A stretch of 64,000 nt of DNA from Scandinavium sp002470465 (GTDB lineage Bacteria; Pseudomonadota; Gammaproteobacteria; Enterobacterales; Enterobacteriaceae), in the NCBI RefSeq assembly GCF_040750395.1, contig NZ_JBFLVD010000018.1, positions 62,001-126,000 on the forward strand, written 5' to 3'. A program made the translations under genes and the position numbers. Position 1 is the stretch's first letter. Each line of letters starts with the position of its first letter. Positions 48,704-58,083 of the stretch are shown in pieces. Under the pieces are notes generated by a model that was given only the letters and a program-made list of their open reading frames with translations, did not search any database and was not told the DNA's origin.

Positions 48704-50311
48704 ATGAGTATTTCCTTGAAAAAGTCAGGGATGCTGAAGCTTGGTCTCAGCCTGGTGGCTTTGACCGTTGCGGCAAGCGTGCAGGCCAAAACCCTGGTTT
48801 ACTGTTCTGAAGGCTCGCCGGAAGGCTTTAACCCACAGCTGTTCACCTCTGGTACGACTTACGATGCGAGTTCTGTACCGATCTATAACCGTCTGGTCGA
48901 ATTCAAAACCGGTACCACCGAAATCGTCCCGGGTCTGGCTGAGAAGTGGGACGTCAGCGCCGACGGCAAAACCTACACTTTCCACCTGCGTCAGGGCGTG
49001 AAGTGGCAGGACAACAAAGATTTTAAACCGACCCGCGACATGAACGCGGACGACATCGTCTTCTCCTTCGATCGTCAGAAAAACGACAAAAACCCGTACC
49101 ACAAAGTCTCTGGCGGCAGCTACGAATACTTTGAAGGCATGGGCCTGCCGGATCTGATCAGCGAAGTGAAGAAAGTGGACGACAACACCGTTCAGTTCGT
49201 GCTGACTCGTCCGGAGTCTCCGTTCCTCGCGGATCTGGCAATGGACTTTGCGTCCATTCTCTCCAAAGAATACGCAGACAACATGCTGAAAGCCGGTACG
49301 CCGGAGAAAGTAGACCTGAACCCAATCGGTACTGGTCCGTTCCAGCTGCTGCAGTACCAGAAAGACTCCCGTATTCTGTACAAAGCGTTCCCGGGCTACT
49401 GGGGCACCAAGCCGCAGATCGACCGTCTGGTCTTCTCCATCACGCCTGATGCATCCGTGCGTTATGCCAAACTGCAGAAAAACGAGTGCCAGGTTATGCC
49501 GTACCCGAACCCGGCTGACATTGCTCGCATGAAGCAGGACAAAAACATCAACCTGCTGTCTCAGGCTGGCCTGAACGTGGGCTATCTCTCCTTCAACACC
49601 GAGAAGAAACCGCTGGATGAAGTCAAAGTTCGTCAGGCGCTGACCTACGCGGTGAACAAAGAGGCGATCATCAAAGCCGTTTATCAGGGCGCTGGCGTTG
49701 CCGCGAAGAACCTGATCCCACCAACCATGTGGGGCTATAACGACGACGTTAAGGATTACACCTACGATCCGGAAAAAGCGAAAGAACTGCTGAAAGAAGC
49801 GGGCCACGCCGATGGCTTCACCATCGACCTGTGGGCGATGCCGGTTCAGCGTCCATACAACCCGAACGCTCGCCGTATGGCTGAGATGATTCAGGCTGAC
49901 TGGGCGAAAGTAGGCGTGAAAGCCAACATCGTGACCTACGAGTGGGGCGAGTACCTGAAGCGTGCGAAAGCCGGTGAGCATCAGTCTGTGATGATGGGCT
50001 GGACCGGTGATAATGGGGATCCGGACAACTTCTTCGCGACCCTGTTCAGCTGTGCGGCAGCGAAAGACGGCTCCAACTACTCCCGCTGGTGCTACAAGCC
50101 GTTTGAAGACCTGATTCAGCCAGCGCGTGCGACCGACGATCACAACAAGCGTATTGAACTGTACAAGCAGGCTCAGGTTGTCATGCATGACCAGGCTCCG
50201 GCGCTGATCATCGCTCACTCCACCGTGTACGAGCCAGTGCGTAAAGAAGTCAAAGGCTATGTGGTTGATCCGCTTGGCAAGCACCACTTCGAAAACGTCT
50301 CTGTCGAATAA
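48704..50311 (+). CDS. dppA: Dipeptide-binding periplasmic protein
   Basis: DppA binds di- and tripeptides, and haem in some settings, for import by DppBCDF. The 535 residues equal E. coli DppA. The signal peptide cleaves after SVQA (residue 28), giving KTLVYCSEGSPEGFNPQLFTSGTTYDASS. The class 5 solute-binding fold shows in KWDVSADGKTYTFHLRQGVKWQDN, NPIGTGPFQLLQYQ and VRQALTYAVNKEAII, and in the closing MMGWTGDNGDPDNFFATLFSC. Codon use is strongly biased, as for an abundant protein. First gene of dppABCDF. Confidence 0.98.
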   Translation: MSISLKKSGMLKLGLSLVALTVAASVQAKTLVYCSEGSPEGFNPQLFTSGTTYDASSVPIYNRLVEFKTGTTEIVPGLAEKWDVSADGKTYTFHLRQGVKWQDNKDFKPTRDMNADDIVFSFDRQKNDKNPYHKVSGGSYEYFEGMGLPDLISEVKKVDDNTVQFVLTRPESPFLADLAMDFASILSKEYADNMLKAGTPEKVDLNPIGTGPFQLLQYQKDSRILYKAFPGYWGTKPQIDRLVFSITPDASVRYAKLQKNECQVMPYPNPADIARMKQDKNINLLSQAGLNVGYLSFNTEKKPLDEVKVRQALTYAVNKEAIIKAVYQGAGVAAKNLIPPTMWGYNDDVKDYTYDPEKAKELLKEAGHADGFTIDLWAMPVQRPYNPNARRMAEMIQADWAKVGVKANIVTYEWGEYLKRAKAGEHQSVMMGWTGDNGDPDNFFATLFSCAAAKDGSNYSRWCYKPFEDLIQPARATDDHNKRIELYKQAQVVMHDQAPALIIAHSTVYEPVRKEVKGYVVDPLGKHHFENVSVE

Positions 50312-50329
50312 TAAGTACCTTGCCTGATT

Positions 50330-50382
50330 CCCTCTCCCCCTTGGGGGAGGGAACGGGCTTCTTCTCTCCAAATTGGGGAGAG
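50330..50382 (+). terminator. Paired hairpins between dppA and dppB
   Basis: Two hairpins in tandem: CCCT(CT)CCCCC/GGGGGAGGG (50330-50351) and CTCTCC/GGAGAG (50364-50382). No T-run follows. They probably stabilise the dppA message or give partial termination, so that the binding protein exceeds the membrane components. Confidence 0.6.
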
Positions 50383-50442
50383 TCTGATGAGCAATACGAC
50401 GTACCGTCGCCAGGCTGTACGTTATGAGAGAGAGTACGTGTT

Positions 50443-51462
50443 ATGTTGCAGTTCATCCTCCGACGTCTGGGATTAGTCATCCCGACCTTTATCGGTATTA
50501 CCCTGCTCACCTTTGCCTTTGTCCATATGATCCCCGGCGACCCGGTGATGATTATGGCGGGCGAGCGCGGTATTTCCCCTGAGCGTCACGCCCAGCTTCT
50601 GGCCGCATTGGGTCTTGATAAGCCGATGTGGCAGCAGTATCTCAACTATATCTGGGGCGTTCTGCACGGCGATTTAGGCATTTCGCTGAAAAGCCGCCTG
50701 CCGGTGTGGGACGAGTTCGTTCCACGTTTCAAAGCTACGCTGGAACTTGGCGTGTGCGCGATGATTTTCGCCGTGGCCGTGGGCATTCCCGTCGGCGTGC
50801 TGGCTGCCGTTAAGCGTGGATCCATATTTGACCATACCGCCGTGGGCCTCGCGCTGACTGGCTACTCCATGCCTATCTTCTGGTGGGGCATGATGCTGAT
50901 CATGCTGGTGTCGGTGCAGCTGAACCTCGCGCCGGTATCCGGGCGTATCAGCGACTCGGTGTTCCTCGACGATACGCTGCCGTTGACGGGCTTCATGCTG
51001 ATTGATACCGCCATCTGGGGCGAGCCGGGCGACTTTATCGACGCGCTGGCACACATGGTGCTGCCTGCGGTGGTGCTCGGCACCATCCCGCTGGCGGTCA
51101 TCGTGCGTATGACCCGTTCGGCGATGCTGGAAGTGCTCGGTGAAGACTACATCCGTACCGCGCGCGCCAAAGGCCTGACCCGTATGCGCGTCATCATCGT
51201 TCATGCGCTGCGTAACGCGATGCTGCCGGTGGTTACCGTTATCGGCCTGCAGGTCGGCACGCTGCTGGCCGGCGCCATCCTGACCGAAACGATTTTCTCC
51301 TGGCCGGGCCTTGGGCGCTGGCTGATTGATGCCCTGCAGCGCCGTGATTACCCGGTCGTTCAGGGCGGCGTCCTGCTGGTGGCGACGATGATTATCCTCG
51401 TTAACCTGCTGGTCGACCTGCTGTACGGCGTGGTGAACCCGCGTATTCGTCATCGGAAGTAA
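50443..51462 (+). CDS. dppB: Dipeptide ABC transporter permease DppB
   Basis: Inner-membrane permease of 339 residues, as in E. coli, with about six helices. The OppB-type start MLQFILRRLGLVIPTFIGITLLTFAFVHMIPGDP is intact. The ATPase-contact loop (EAA motif) is EDYIRTARAKGLTRMRVIIVHALRNAMLPVVT. It ends 9 bp before dppC. Confidence 0.98.
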   Translation: MLQFILRRLGLVIPTFIGITLLTFAFVHMIPGDPVMIMAGERGISPERHAQLLAALGLDKPMWQQYLNYIWGVLHGDLGISLKSRLPVWDEFVPRFKATLELGVCAMIFAVAVGIPVGVLAAVKRGSIFDHTAVGLALTGYSMPIFWWGMMLIMLVSVQLNLAPVSGRISDSVFLDDTLPLTGFMLIDTAIWGEPGDFIDALAHMVLPAVVLGTIPLAVIVRMTRSAMLEVLGEDYIRTARAKGLTRMRVIIVHALRNAMLPVVTVIGLQVGTLLAGAILTETIFSWPGLGRWLIDALQRRDYPVVQGGVLLVATMIILVNLLVDLLYGVVNPRIRHRK

Positions 51463-51471
51463 GGGGCCATC

Positions 51472-52371
51472 ATGTCACAAGTCACTGAATCTAAAGTTGC
51501 TGCACCGGTGCCTATGACCCCGTTGCAGGAGTTCTGGCACTACTTTAAACGTAATAAAGGCGCAGTCATCGGGCTGGTGTATGTCGTCGTGGTGATGTTT
51601 ATCGCGATCTTCGCCAACTGGCTGTCGCCGTACAACCCGGCGGATCAGTTCCGTGATTCGCTGCTGGCTCCGCCGTTCTGGCAGGAAGGCGGCAGCTTCG
51701 CGCATCTGCTGGGCACCGATGACGTGGGTCGCGACGTGCTCTCGCGTCTGATGTACGGCGCCCGCCTGTCGCTGCTGGTGGGTTGTCTGGTGGTGGTGCT
51801 GTCGCTGGTGCTGGGGATTGTCCTCGGTCTGGTGGCGGGCTACTTCGGCGGCATCGTCGATAACATCATCATGCGTGTCGTCGACATCATGCTGGCGCTG
51901 CCGAGCCTGCTGCTGGCGCTGGTATTGGTGGCGATTTTCGGCCCGTCCATCGGCAACGCCGCGCTGGCGCTGACCTTCGTGGCCCTTCCTCACTACGTGC
52001 GCTTGACGCGTGCCGCAGTGCTGGTGGAAGTGAACCGCGACTACGTCACCGCTTCCCGCGTGGCGGGCGCCGGCGCAATGCGCCAGATGTTCGTCAATAT
52101 TTTCCCAAACTGCCTCGCGCCGCTGATTGTTCAGGCGTCGCTCGGCTTCTCGAACGCCATTCTCGATATGGCCGCTCTTGGCTTCCTTGGCATGGGTGCG
52201 CAGCCGCCAACACCGGAGTGGGGCACCATGCTCTCCGATGTGTTGCAGTTCGCGCAAAGCGCCTGGTGGGTCGTGACCTTCCCGGGTCTCGCTATCCTGC
52301 TGACGGTGCTGGCATTTAACCTGATGGGCGACGGTCTGCGTGACGCGCTGGATCCCAAACTGAAGCAGTAA
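51472..52371 (+). CDS. dppC: Dipeptide ABC transporter permease DppC
   Basis: Second permease, 299 residues (300 in E. coli), about six helices. Typical OppC features are LQEFWHYFKRNKGAVIGLVYV, LGTDDVGRDVLSRLMYGARLSLLVG and the EAA loop NRDYVTASRVAGAGAMRQMFVNIFPNCLAPLIV. It pairs with DppB; dppD starts 10 bp later. Confidence 0.98.
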   Translation: MSQVTESKVAAPVPMTPLQEFWHYFKRNKGAVIGLVYVVVVMFIAIFANWLSPYNPADQFRDSLLAPPFWQEGGSFAHLLGTDDVGRDVLSRLMYGARLSLLVGCLVVVLSLVLGIVLGLVAGYFGGIVDNIIMRVVDIMLALPSLLLALVLVAIFGPSIGNAALALTFVALPHYVRLTRAAVLVEVNRDYVTASRVAGAGAMRQMFVNIFPNCLAPLIVQASLGFSNAILDMAALGFLGMGAQPPTPEWGTMLSDVLQFAQSAWWVVTFPGLAILLTVLAFNLMGDGLRDALDPKLKQ

Positions 52372-52381
52372 GAGGCACGAG

Positions 52382-53365
52382 ATGGCGTTATTAAATGTAG
52401 ATAAATTATCGGTGCACTTCGGTGACGAAGGCACCCCGTTTCGCGCCGTGGACCGCATCAGCTATAGCGTAAAGCAGGGCGAAGTGGTCGGTATCGTGGG
52501 TGAATCCGGCTCCGGTAAATCCGTCAGCTCGCTGGCGATCATGGGGCTGATTGATTACCCGGGCCGCGTGATGGCGGAAAAACTGGAGTTTAACGGTCGC
52601 GACCTGAAGCGCATTTCCGAAAAAGAGCGCCGTCAGCTGGTGGGCGCGGAAGTGGCGATGATCTTCCAGGACCCGATGACCAGCCTGAACCCGTGCTACA
52701 CCGTCGGCTACCAGATTATGGAAGCCATCAAGGTACACCAGGGCGGCAATAAGAAAACGCGCCGTCAGCGGGCCATCGATCTGCTGAATCAGGTCGGTAT
52801 TCCCGATCCGGCATCGCGCCTGGACGTTTATCCGCACCAGCTTTCCGGCGGGATGAGCCAGCGCGTAATGATCGCGATGGCGATTGCCTGTCGGCCAAAG
52901 CTGCTGATCGCCGATGAGCCGACGACGGCGCTCGACGTGACCATTCAGGCGCAGATCATCGAGCTGCTGCTGGAGCTTCAGCAGAAAGAGAACATGGCGC
53001 TGGTGCTGATCACTCATGACCTGGCGCTGGTAGCGGAAGCGGCACACAAAATCATCGTGATGTACGCAGGCCAGGTAGTGGAAACCGGGGCCGCGCAGGA
53101 TATCTTCCGCGCGCCGCGGCATCCATACACCCAGGCGCTGCTGCGCGCGCTGCCGGAATTTGCGCAGGACAAAGCCCGTCTGGCCTCGCTGCCGGGCGTG
53201 GTGCCGGGCAAGTATGACCGCCCGAACGGCTGCCTGCTTAACCCGCGTTGCCCGTATGCGACAGACAAATGCCGCACGGTAGAACCTGAACTGAATCTGG
53301 TGGACAACGGTCGCCAGTCGAAATGCCACTTCCCACTCGATGATGCCGGGAGGCCAACCCTATGA
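52382..53365 (+). CDS. dppD: Dipeptide ABC transporter ATPase DppD
   Basis: ATPase of 327 residues, as in E. coli. Walker A is GESGSGKSVSS, the signature YPHQLSGGMSQRVMIAMAI and Walker B KLLIADEPTTALD. The C-terminal oligopeptide-transporter extension has the CxxxxxxCP-type cysteines (GCLLNPRCPYATDKCRTVEP) that can bind an iron-sulphur cluster in this family. It overlaps dppF by four bases (ATGA). Confidence 0.98.
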   Translation: MALLNVDKLSVHFGDEGTPFRAVDRISYSVKQGEVVGIVGESGSGKSVSSLAIMGLIDYPGRVMAEKLEFNGRDLKRISEKERRQLVGAEVAMIFQDPMTSLNPCYTVGYQIMEAIKVHQGGNKKTRRQRAIDLLNQVGIPDPASRLDVYPHQLSGGMSQRVMIAMAIACRPKLLIADEPTTALDVTIQAQIIELLLELQQKENMALVLITHDLALVAEAAHKIIVMYAGQVVETGAAQDIFRAPRHPYTQALLRALPEFAQDKARLASLPGVVPGKYDRPNGCLLNPRCPYATDKCRTVEPELNLVDNGRQSKCHFPLDDAGRPTL

Positions 53366-54375
53366 GTACGCACGAGGCCACCTCGCAGCAGCCGCTGTTG
53401 CAGGCTATCGACCTGAAAAAACACTATCCGGTGAAGAAGGGCATGTTTGCTCCGGAGCGCCTGGTAAAAGCCCTTGATGGGGTTTCATTCACCCTTGAGC
53501 GCGGGAAAACGCTGGCGGTGGTCGGGGAATCCGGCTGTGGGAAATCCACGCTGGGTCGTCTGCTGACGATGATTGAAGTCCCGACCGGCGGCGAGCTCTA
53601 CTATCAGGGCCAGGATCTGCTGCAGCACGATCCGCACGCCCAGAAGCTGCGCCGCCAGAAAATCCAGATTGTCTTCCAGAACCCGTACGGTTCGCTGAAC
53701 CCGCGTAAGAAGGTGAGCCAGATTCTGGAAGAGCCGCTGCAAATCAACACTACGCTCAGCAAAGCGGAGCGCCGGGAAAAAGTGCTGGAGATGATGGCGA
53801 AAGTCGGCCTGAAAACGGAGCACTACGATCGCTATCCGCACATGTTCTCAGGCGGCCAGCGTCAGCGTATCGCCATCGCGCGTGGTCTGATGCTCGATCC
53901 GGACGTGGTGATCGCCGACGAACCCGTGTCTGCGCTCGACGTTTCCGTGCGTGCACAGGTGCTGAACCTGATGATGGATTTGCAGCAGGATATGGGGCTG
54001 TCTTACGTCTTCATCTCTCACGATTTGTCGGTGGTGGAACACATCGCCGATGAAGTGATGGTGATGTACCTGGGCCGCTGCGTGGAGAAGGGCACCAAGG
54101 ATCAGATCTTCAACAATCCTCAGCATCCGTACACTCAGGCGCTGCTGTCCGCGACGCCGCGTCTGAACCCGGACGAGCGCCGCGAACGCATTAAGCTGAC
54201 CGGCGAGCTGCCAAGCCCGCTGAATCCGCCGCCGGGCTGTGCGTTTAACGCGCGCTGCCGTCGTCGTTTCGGGCCGTGCACGCAGCTTCAGCCACAGCTG
54301 AAAGACTACGGCGGCCAGCTGGTGGCTTGTTTTGCTGTGGATCAGGATCAAAACGCCGAGAAGCCGCTGGTGTAG
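53362..54375 (+). CDS. dppF: Dipeptide ABC transporter ATPase DppF
   Basis: Second ATPase, 337 residues (334 in E. coli). Walker A is GESGCGKSTLGR, signature YPHMFSGGQRQRIAIARGL and Walker B VVIADEPVSALDVSVRAQVLNLM. The terminal cysteine motif is PGCAFNARCRRRFGPC. Together with DppD it energises DppBC; DppF is also known to serve related peptide systems. Last gene of the operon, followed by a strong terminator. Confidence 0.98.
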   Translation: MSTHEATSQQPLLQAIDLKKHYPVKKGMFAPERLVKALDGVSFTLERGKTLAVVGESGCGKSTLGRLLTMIEVPTGGELYYQGQDLLQHDPHAQKLRRQKIQIVFQNPYGSLNPRKKVSQILEEPLQINTTLSKAERREKVLEMMAKVGLKTEHYDRYPHMFSGGQRQRIAIARGLMLDPDVVIADEPVSALDVSVRAQVLNLMMDLQQDMGLSYVFISHDLSVVEHIADEVMVMYLGRCVEKGTKDQIFNNPQHPYTQALLSATPRLNPDERRERIKLTGELPSPLNPPPGCAFNARCRRRFGPCTQLQPQLKDYGGQLVACFAVDQDQNAEKPLV

Positions 54376-54390
54376 CGATTCAGGCTAAAG

Positions 54391-54429
54391 AAAAAAAACC
54401 GGAGCCATGTCATGCGCTCCGGTTTTTTT
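54391..54429. terminator. Bidirectional terminator between dppF and bcsG
   Basis: AAAACCGGAGC and GCTCCGGTTTT flank a 9-base loop, with T-runs on both strands. It serves dppABCDF (plus) and bcsEFG (minus), whose stop codons are only 66 bp apart. Confidence 0.93.
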
Positions 54430-54440
54430 ATGCTTCATGA

Positions 54441-56120
54441 TTACTGCGGATAAGGCACCCAGTCGCCGCCGTTCAGGCGCACGTACGGTTTGCCCTGATA
54501 CTGAATCACCACGGCGTTGGAGTTCTCCGATACCGGCGCGGTTTGCGGCAGGTTACTGGTGTATTCATCCCAGTTCACGCTGTCGGCGGTAAACATCTTG
54601 CCGTCGACGGCACGGGCTACCAGTTCCGACACCGCCAGCAGGCTGCTTGGCTGATCGATTTCAATCGCCGCGCCCTGATGCGGTGCCTTCAGGCCGAAGA
54701 ATTTAATGGCCGTTGGCACGTTGGTGATGTGCGGGCTTGGGATATCACGCAGGCCGGAAACCTGCATTTTATCGCCCTTCAGCGCGCCACCGTGTTCCGG
54801 CACTATCACTACCATCACTTTGCGGCCCGACTTTTCCAGCTCGTTAAAGAAGGTATTCAGTTCATCGAACATCTTCTGGGCACGCACTTTATAGTCTGCG
54901 GTTTTGCTTTGTCCTGCGAAGTGGTTGCCGTCATGCAGCGGCAGAGTGTTGTAGAAGGTCGCGGTGCGGGCACCTGGTTCCTTCAGCTCTCCCTCATTCC
55001 AGTGCTGCAATACGGCGAGATCGTCATAGACCGGCGAGCCGTCGAAGGCGACAAGGCTCTGCTGCAAGCCTTTCTGATCCATCAGCGGAGCCTGCATATC
55101 GCCGTAGTTGCGCATCTCTTTCAGGAAGTCGCCGAACACGCCGTTGTGGCCGAGCATCAGCTGCGTTTTAAAGCCCAGCGCCGCGAGGTTATCGAACAGG
55201 TAGCACTGCTTGCTCGCCGGAGAGTAGAGATCGGTATGCGACGCCTGACCGCAGCTTGCGCGCAGCAGACGAATCGCCGCCGGGCCGCTGTAGGAGGTCG
55301 CAGAGTTAAAGTTTTTGAATACGATATCGAAGTGCGACCACAGCGGGTGCTGCATCAGGCCTGCGGCTTCGATGTCATCCCAGGAGAGGGAGCAGATGTT
55401 AATCACCAGCAGCTCAAAGGGTTGCGCATCGGCGGGCAGCGAGGCCGGGAAGGGGGTCTGCCGCTTCTGCTCTGCCGCATAGAAGCTCGAAAGCCAGGCG
55501 TTCAGGTTAGCTGACGTTGGCGGGGCGGTTTGCGCCGGGATATCGCCAACCACCGGTTTGGCGTTGGCCGTTGCGACGGTGGCTGCCGCGGTCGCGCCTG
55601 AGGTCGTTACGGTGCCGGTTGGTTGACCCCCGGGGAACAGCGTAAAGCTCGGGCCGACAAGCGTGATGAAGTTAAGCCAGACCATGATCAGCACGGTAAA
55701 CACCGTGACGCGCACCCACTGGGATAAAAACAGCCAGGCGACCAGCAGTACGAAGAACAGCCCGACCATCTGCCAGTTGATAAAGCGAGTCACCAGATCA
55801 ACGAGATACCCCATGCTGAAGCCCGCGACCTCCGAACCCTGGCTCAGGATACTTTCCGGGCCGGGCAGCCAGGTGTCATGCCAGAAGAGGGCGAAGCCTA
55901 TCGGAATGGCAATCCAGTGGCGGAGCTTGTGCAGCTTGCTGTTGGGGATTGGCAGCAGCAGGAACGCCATAAATACCAGGTTCTGCATGGCGTGAAAATT
56001 GAGATAGCCCGCCCACAGCAGGCCGAACTTTGCCAGAAAGTAGAAGTTCCAGCCGGAAAGGCCGCGCCAGTATTGCCAGAATGACGACGGGGAAACGGCG
56101 GTGTGAGTTGGGTTAGTCAT
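54441..56120 (-). CDS. bcsG: Cellulose phosphoethanolamine transferase
   Basis: BcsG adds phosphoethanolamine from phospholipid to nascent cellulose at the inner membrane. The 559 residues equal E. coli. N-terminal membrane helices (to about 160) are followed by a linker rich in A/T, then a zinc-dependent alkaline-phosphatase-like domain. The catalytic serine is in FNSATSYSGPAAIRLLRASCGQ, and other active-site parts are LGHNGVFGDFLKEM, YNTLPLHDGNHF and VVIVPEHGGALKGDKMQ. Its start overlaps bcsF by eight bases. Confidence 0.97.
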   Translation of the reverse strand: MTNPTHTAVSPSSFWQYWRGLSGWNFYFLAKFGLLWAGYLNFHAMQNLVFMAFLLLPIPNSKLHKLRHWIAIPIGFALFWHDTWLPGPESILSQGSEVAGFSMGYLVDLVTRFINWQMVGLFFVLLVAWLFLSQWVRVTVFTVLIMVWLNFITLVGPSFTLFPGGQPTGTVTTSGATAAATVATANAKPVVGDIPAQTAPPTSANLNAWLSSFYAAEQKRQTPFPASLPADAQPFELLVINICSLSWDDIEAAGLMQHPLWSHFDIVFKNFNSATSYSGPAAIRLLRASCGQASHTDLYSPASKQCYLFDNLAALGFKTQLMLGHNGVFGDFLKEMRNYGDMQAPLMDQKGLQQSLVAFDGSPVYDDLAVLQHWNEGELKEPGARTATFYNTLPLHDGNHFAGQSKTADYKVRAQKMFDELNTFFNELEKSGRKVMVVIVPEHGGALKGDKMQVSGLRDIPSPHITNVPTAIKFFGLKAPHQGAAIEIDQPSSLLAVSELVARAVDGKMFTADSVNWDEYTSNLPQTAPVSENSNAVVIQYQGKPYVRLNGGDWVPYPQ

Positions 56121-56310
56121 CGTTTTGTTTTGCCTTGGCGTTTACTTCCCGGCGCAAAATGCCTGCCGGTTTAACGTAACGGGGTCTGAAAAATATCAAC
56201 CGGAGGGTGGTTTCAATGCGACGCAGGAAATGACGTGCCATATATCCCAGCGGGAAAAAGATCAGAGCGCATAATATAACCAATTGAATAATATCAGTAA
56301 TTGACATCAT
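56113..56310 (-). CDS. bcsF: BcsF, small membrane protein of cellulose synthesis
   Basis: A 65-residue protein with one membrane helix (IIQLVILCALIFFPLGYMA) and a basic cytoplasmic tail (FFRPRYVKPAGILRREVNAKAKQ). In E. coli it recruits BcsE to the membrane and is needed for phosphoethanolamine addition with BcsG. It overlaps bcsE by four bases and bcsG by eight, so the three genes are translationally linked. Confidence 0.95.
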   Translation of the reverse strand: MMSITDIIQLVILCALIFFPLGYMARHFLRRIETTLRLIFFRPRYVKPAGILRREVNAKAKQNDD

Positions 56311-57884
56311 ATGGGCTCTTCTCCTTGCGCATCAGCCAGGCGTCGTGGTTCCGGATAGCGCCGCCAGCTGCGGCCATTGTGGATGGCATTCACTACGGTG
56401 TTCTTTTTGGTTGTTAGCGGCAGCGGCGCAGTCCAGCGATCGGCAGTGACCGCCTGCATCTGAACAATTTCTGCGGTGATCTGTTTATCCTCGAACCAGA
56501 TCACGCGATTGGAGAAAATATCGCCCGTCGGCAAGGGGAAAATGTGGTTCAGGGCGGTGTCCAGATCGTTAATGCGGCAGAAGGTTAAGAACATCACCAG
56601 CCGGTTGTCGCCAATGGTCATGATGTCGCCGACGCGGTTGGGGCGGCATAGCGTCAGCGCCTGTTCGACGCGCAGGCCCGGCACGGGGCGCAGCGCCACC
56701 ATCACCCCTTTATTATCGGCAGGCAACAGTGGATTGTTCATGATGTTGTGCACGGCCTGGCAGAAGGTGTCCCATTTTTGATAGCCACGCAGTTTCAGCG
56801 GCTGAGTCATTGCCAGCAGCGTGCTGATTTCGTCCGGTACGTGGCGCTGGAACTGCTGCTTCTGCACGCTTTCAATCAGCGTCAGGCAGCGCGAGAGAGG
56901 GGCGTTCCAGGGGATGACCAGGTTTGCGCCGCAGCCAAGCAGCAGGCGTTCATCCGTAGCGCGCAGGCTTGCGGTAATTTCTCGCACCACAATTTTCATG
57001 GCGCTGCCGCGCTGGCGGCGCAGGGTGTGAATATCGTGCGCCAGCTGTTCTATCTGGCTGGTCTGCTCCACGGTGAAAATGACGGTAGCGGCCTGAGCGG
57101 AGCGGGCGGCGTTGAAGACGGCATCGTTGGTGTCAAAGACGGACCAGTATTCGGACAGCGGCGGTGCGCCTTCGAGCGCGCTATTGGTCGAGAGCACATC
57201 TTTCTCATCGCTGCGTGGCTGAACGACGGCCTCTTGCTGTTCCGCCAGCTGCCAGGTGTTTCCCTTATAGCTCACCTCAAGCTGCTGGCGAGCACTGACG
57301 CCTTTTTCATTGGTCCAGAAAGCGATGTCGAAAAGATGGCTGTCGCCCTGAAAACGCAGACTGGCGAGACCGGCGAGAGATTGATATTCCGCCATCAATA
57401 GTGAAAGTTGTGAGTCTGTATTGTTACCGGGATTTAAAAGAAGTAACGAGCAACGATAGTATTTGGCCCAGCTCTGGGCATTATTTAGCCATTTCTTGAT
57501 TTTCTCTGCCCCGATATTCTGCCAGACATCATTGGAGCACAGAAGGATAAATAAATATCCTGTCGGATCTAATGAACAAAGTAGATCCCGGCGTAGCGAG
57601 TATAGACCACTTTCATTTTTTGGCATGTTGAAAAGACGTATTTTTTCAGGACCGTGAGATGCATTTAGTTTTACTATCTTGTGCGGCTTTTCTCCCATTG
57701 TAATCGCGGCGATTTTGGCGGCAGAAGGCTGTGCCGAAATCGTCTGATTCATCAGGCTCACGGCATCTTCGCGACGTTCAACATTAATCCACCACACGCC
57801 ACCCAGCGGCATATGACTGACTTCGTCCCATAAGGACTGGATTCCAAGTGAAAATACAGGGTCCACGGTGTCCCTCGTGTGCAA
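56307..57884 (-). CDS. bcsE: BcsE, c-di-GMP-binding cellulose regulator
   Basis: A 525-residue cytoplasmic protein (523 in E. coli). An N-terminal degenerate receiver/NTPase-like region (VFSLGIQSLWDEVSHMPLGGVWWINVERREDAVSL) is followed by the GIL domain. The GIL domain has the c-di-GMP motif RxGD in LCRPNRVGDIMTIGDNRL and FSNRVIWFEDKQITAEIVQMQA. SLRATDERLLLGCGANLVIPWNAPLSRCLTLIE is nearly identical to E. coli. BcsE raises cellulose output by delivering c-di-GMP and contacts the BcsRQ complex. First gene of bcsEFG, divergent from bcsR. Confidence 0.96.
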   Translation of the reverse strand: MHTRDTVDPVFSLGIQSLWDEVSHMPLGGVWWINVERREDAVSLMNQTISAQPSAAKIAAITMGEKPHKIVKLNASHGPEKIRLFNMPKNESGLYSLRRDLLCSLDPTGYLFILLCSNDVWQNIGAEKIKKWLNNAQSWAKYYRCSLLLLNPGNNTDSQLSLLMAEYQSLAGLASLRFQGDSHLFDIAFWTNEKGVSARQQLEVSYKGNTWQLAEQQEAVVQPRSDEKDVLSTNSALEGAPPLSEYWSVFDTNDAVFNAARSAQAATVIFTVEQTSQIEQLAHDIHTLRRQRGSAMKIVVREITASLRATDERLLLGCGANLVIPWNAPLSRCLTLIESVQKQQFQRHVPDEISTLLAMTQPLKLRGYQKWDTFCQAVHNIMNNPLLPADNKGVMVALRPVPGLRVEQALTLCRPNRVGDIMTIGDNRLVMFLTFCRINDLDTALNHIFPLPTGDIFSNRVIWFEDKQITAEIVQMQAVTADRWTAPLPLTTKKNTVVNAIHNGRSWRRYPEPRRLADAQGEEPI

Positions 57885-57980
57885 ATATGGCTATCTATTA
57901 GTTTACTAGCAAAAGGGTCAGATTAAACCTAACATTGAAATTAAAGAGTAACAGATTTAGCATGTAAACGAATTTCCTGG

Positions 57981-58067
57981 TCGGACATAGTGTATCTAAA
58001 AGGTGAACTCGTGTTTTGGTTTCTTGAGTCCGGGAAATGTCCGCCACGTTTATCCAAGTACTGTCCG
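57981..58067. promoter_or_regulatory. Repeated TGTCCG motifs in the bcsE-bcsR divergent region
   Basis: TGTCCG occurs at 58038-58043 and 58062-58067 (24 bp apart) and inverted at 57982-57987, with a related AGTCCGG at 58027-58033. The 199-bp region separates two divergent cellulose operons. The spacing near two helical turns suggests a regulator site, but none is known to me. Confidence 0.35.
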
Positions 58068-58083
58068 ATAAAGGGTCAATGAT

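Noticed and set aside
48725..50371. 548-codon open frame antisense to dppA
   Set aside because: Shadow of a highly expressed gene with few rare codons; composition is low-complexity F/V/R/H.
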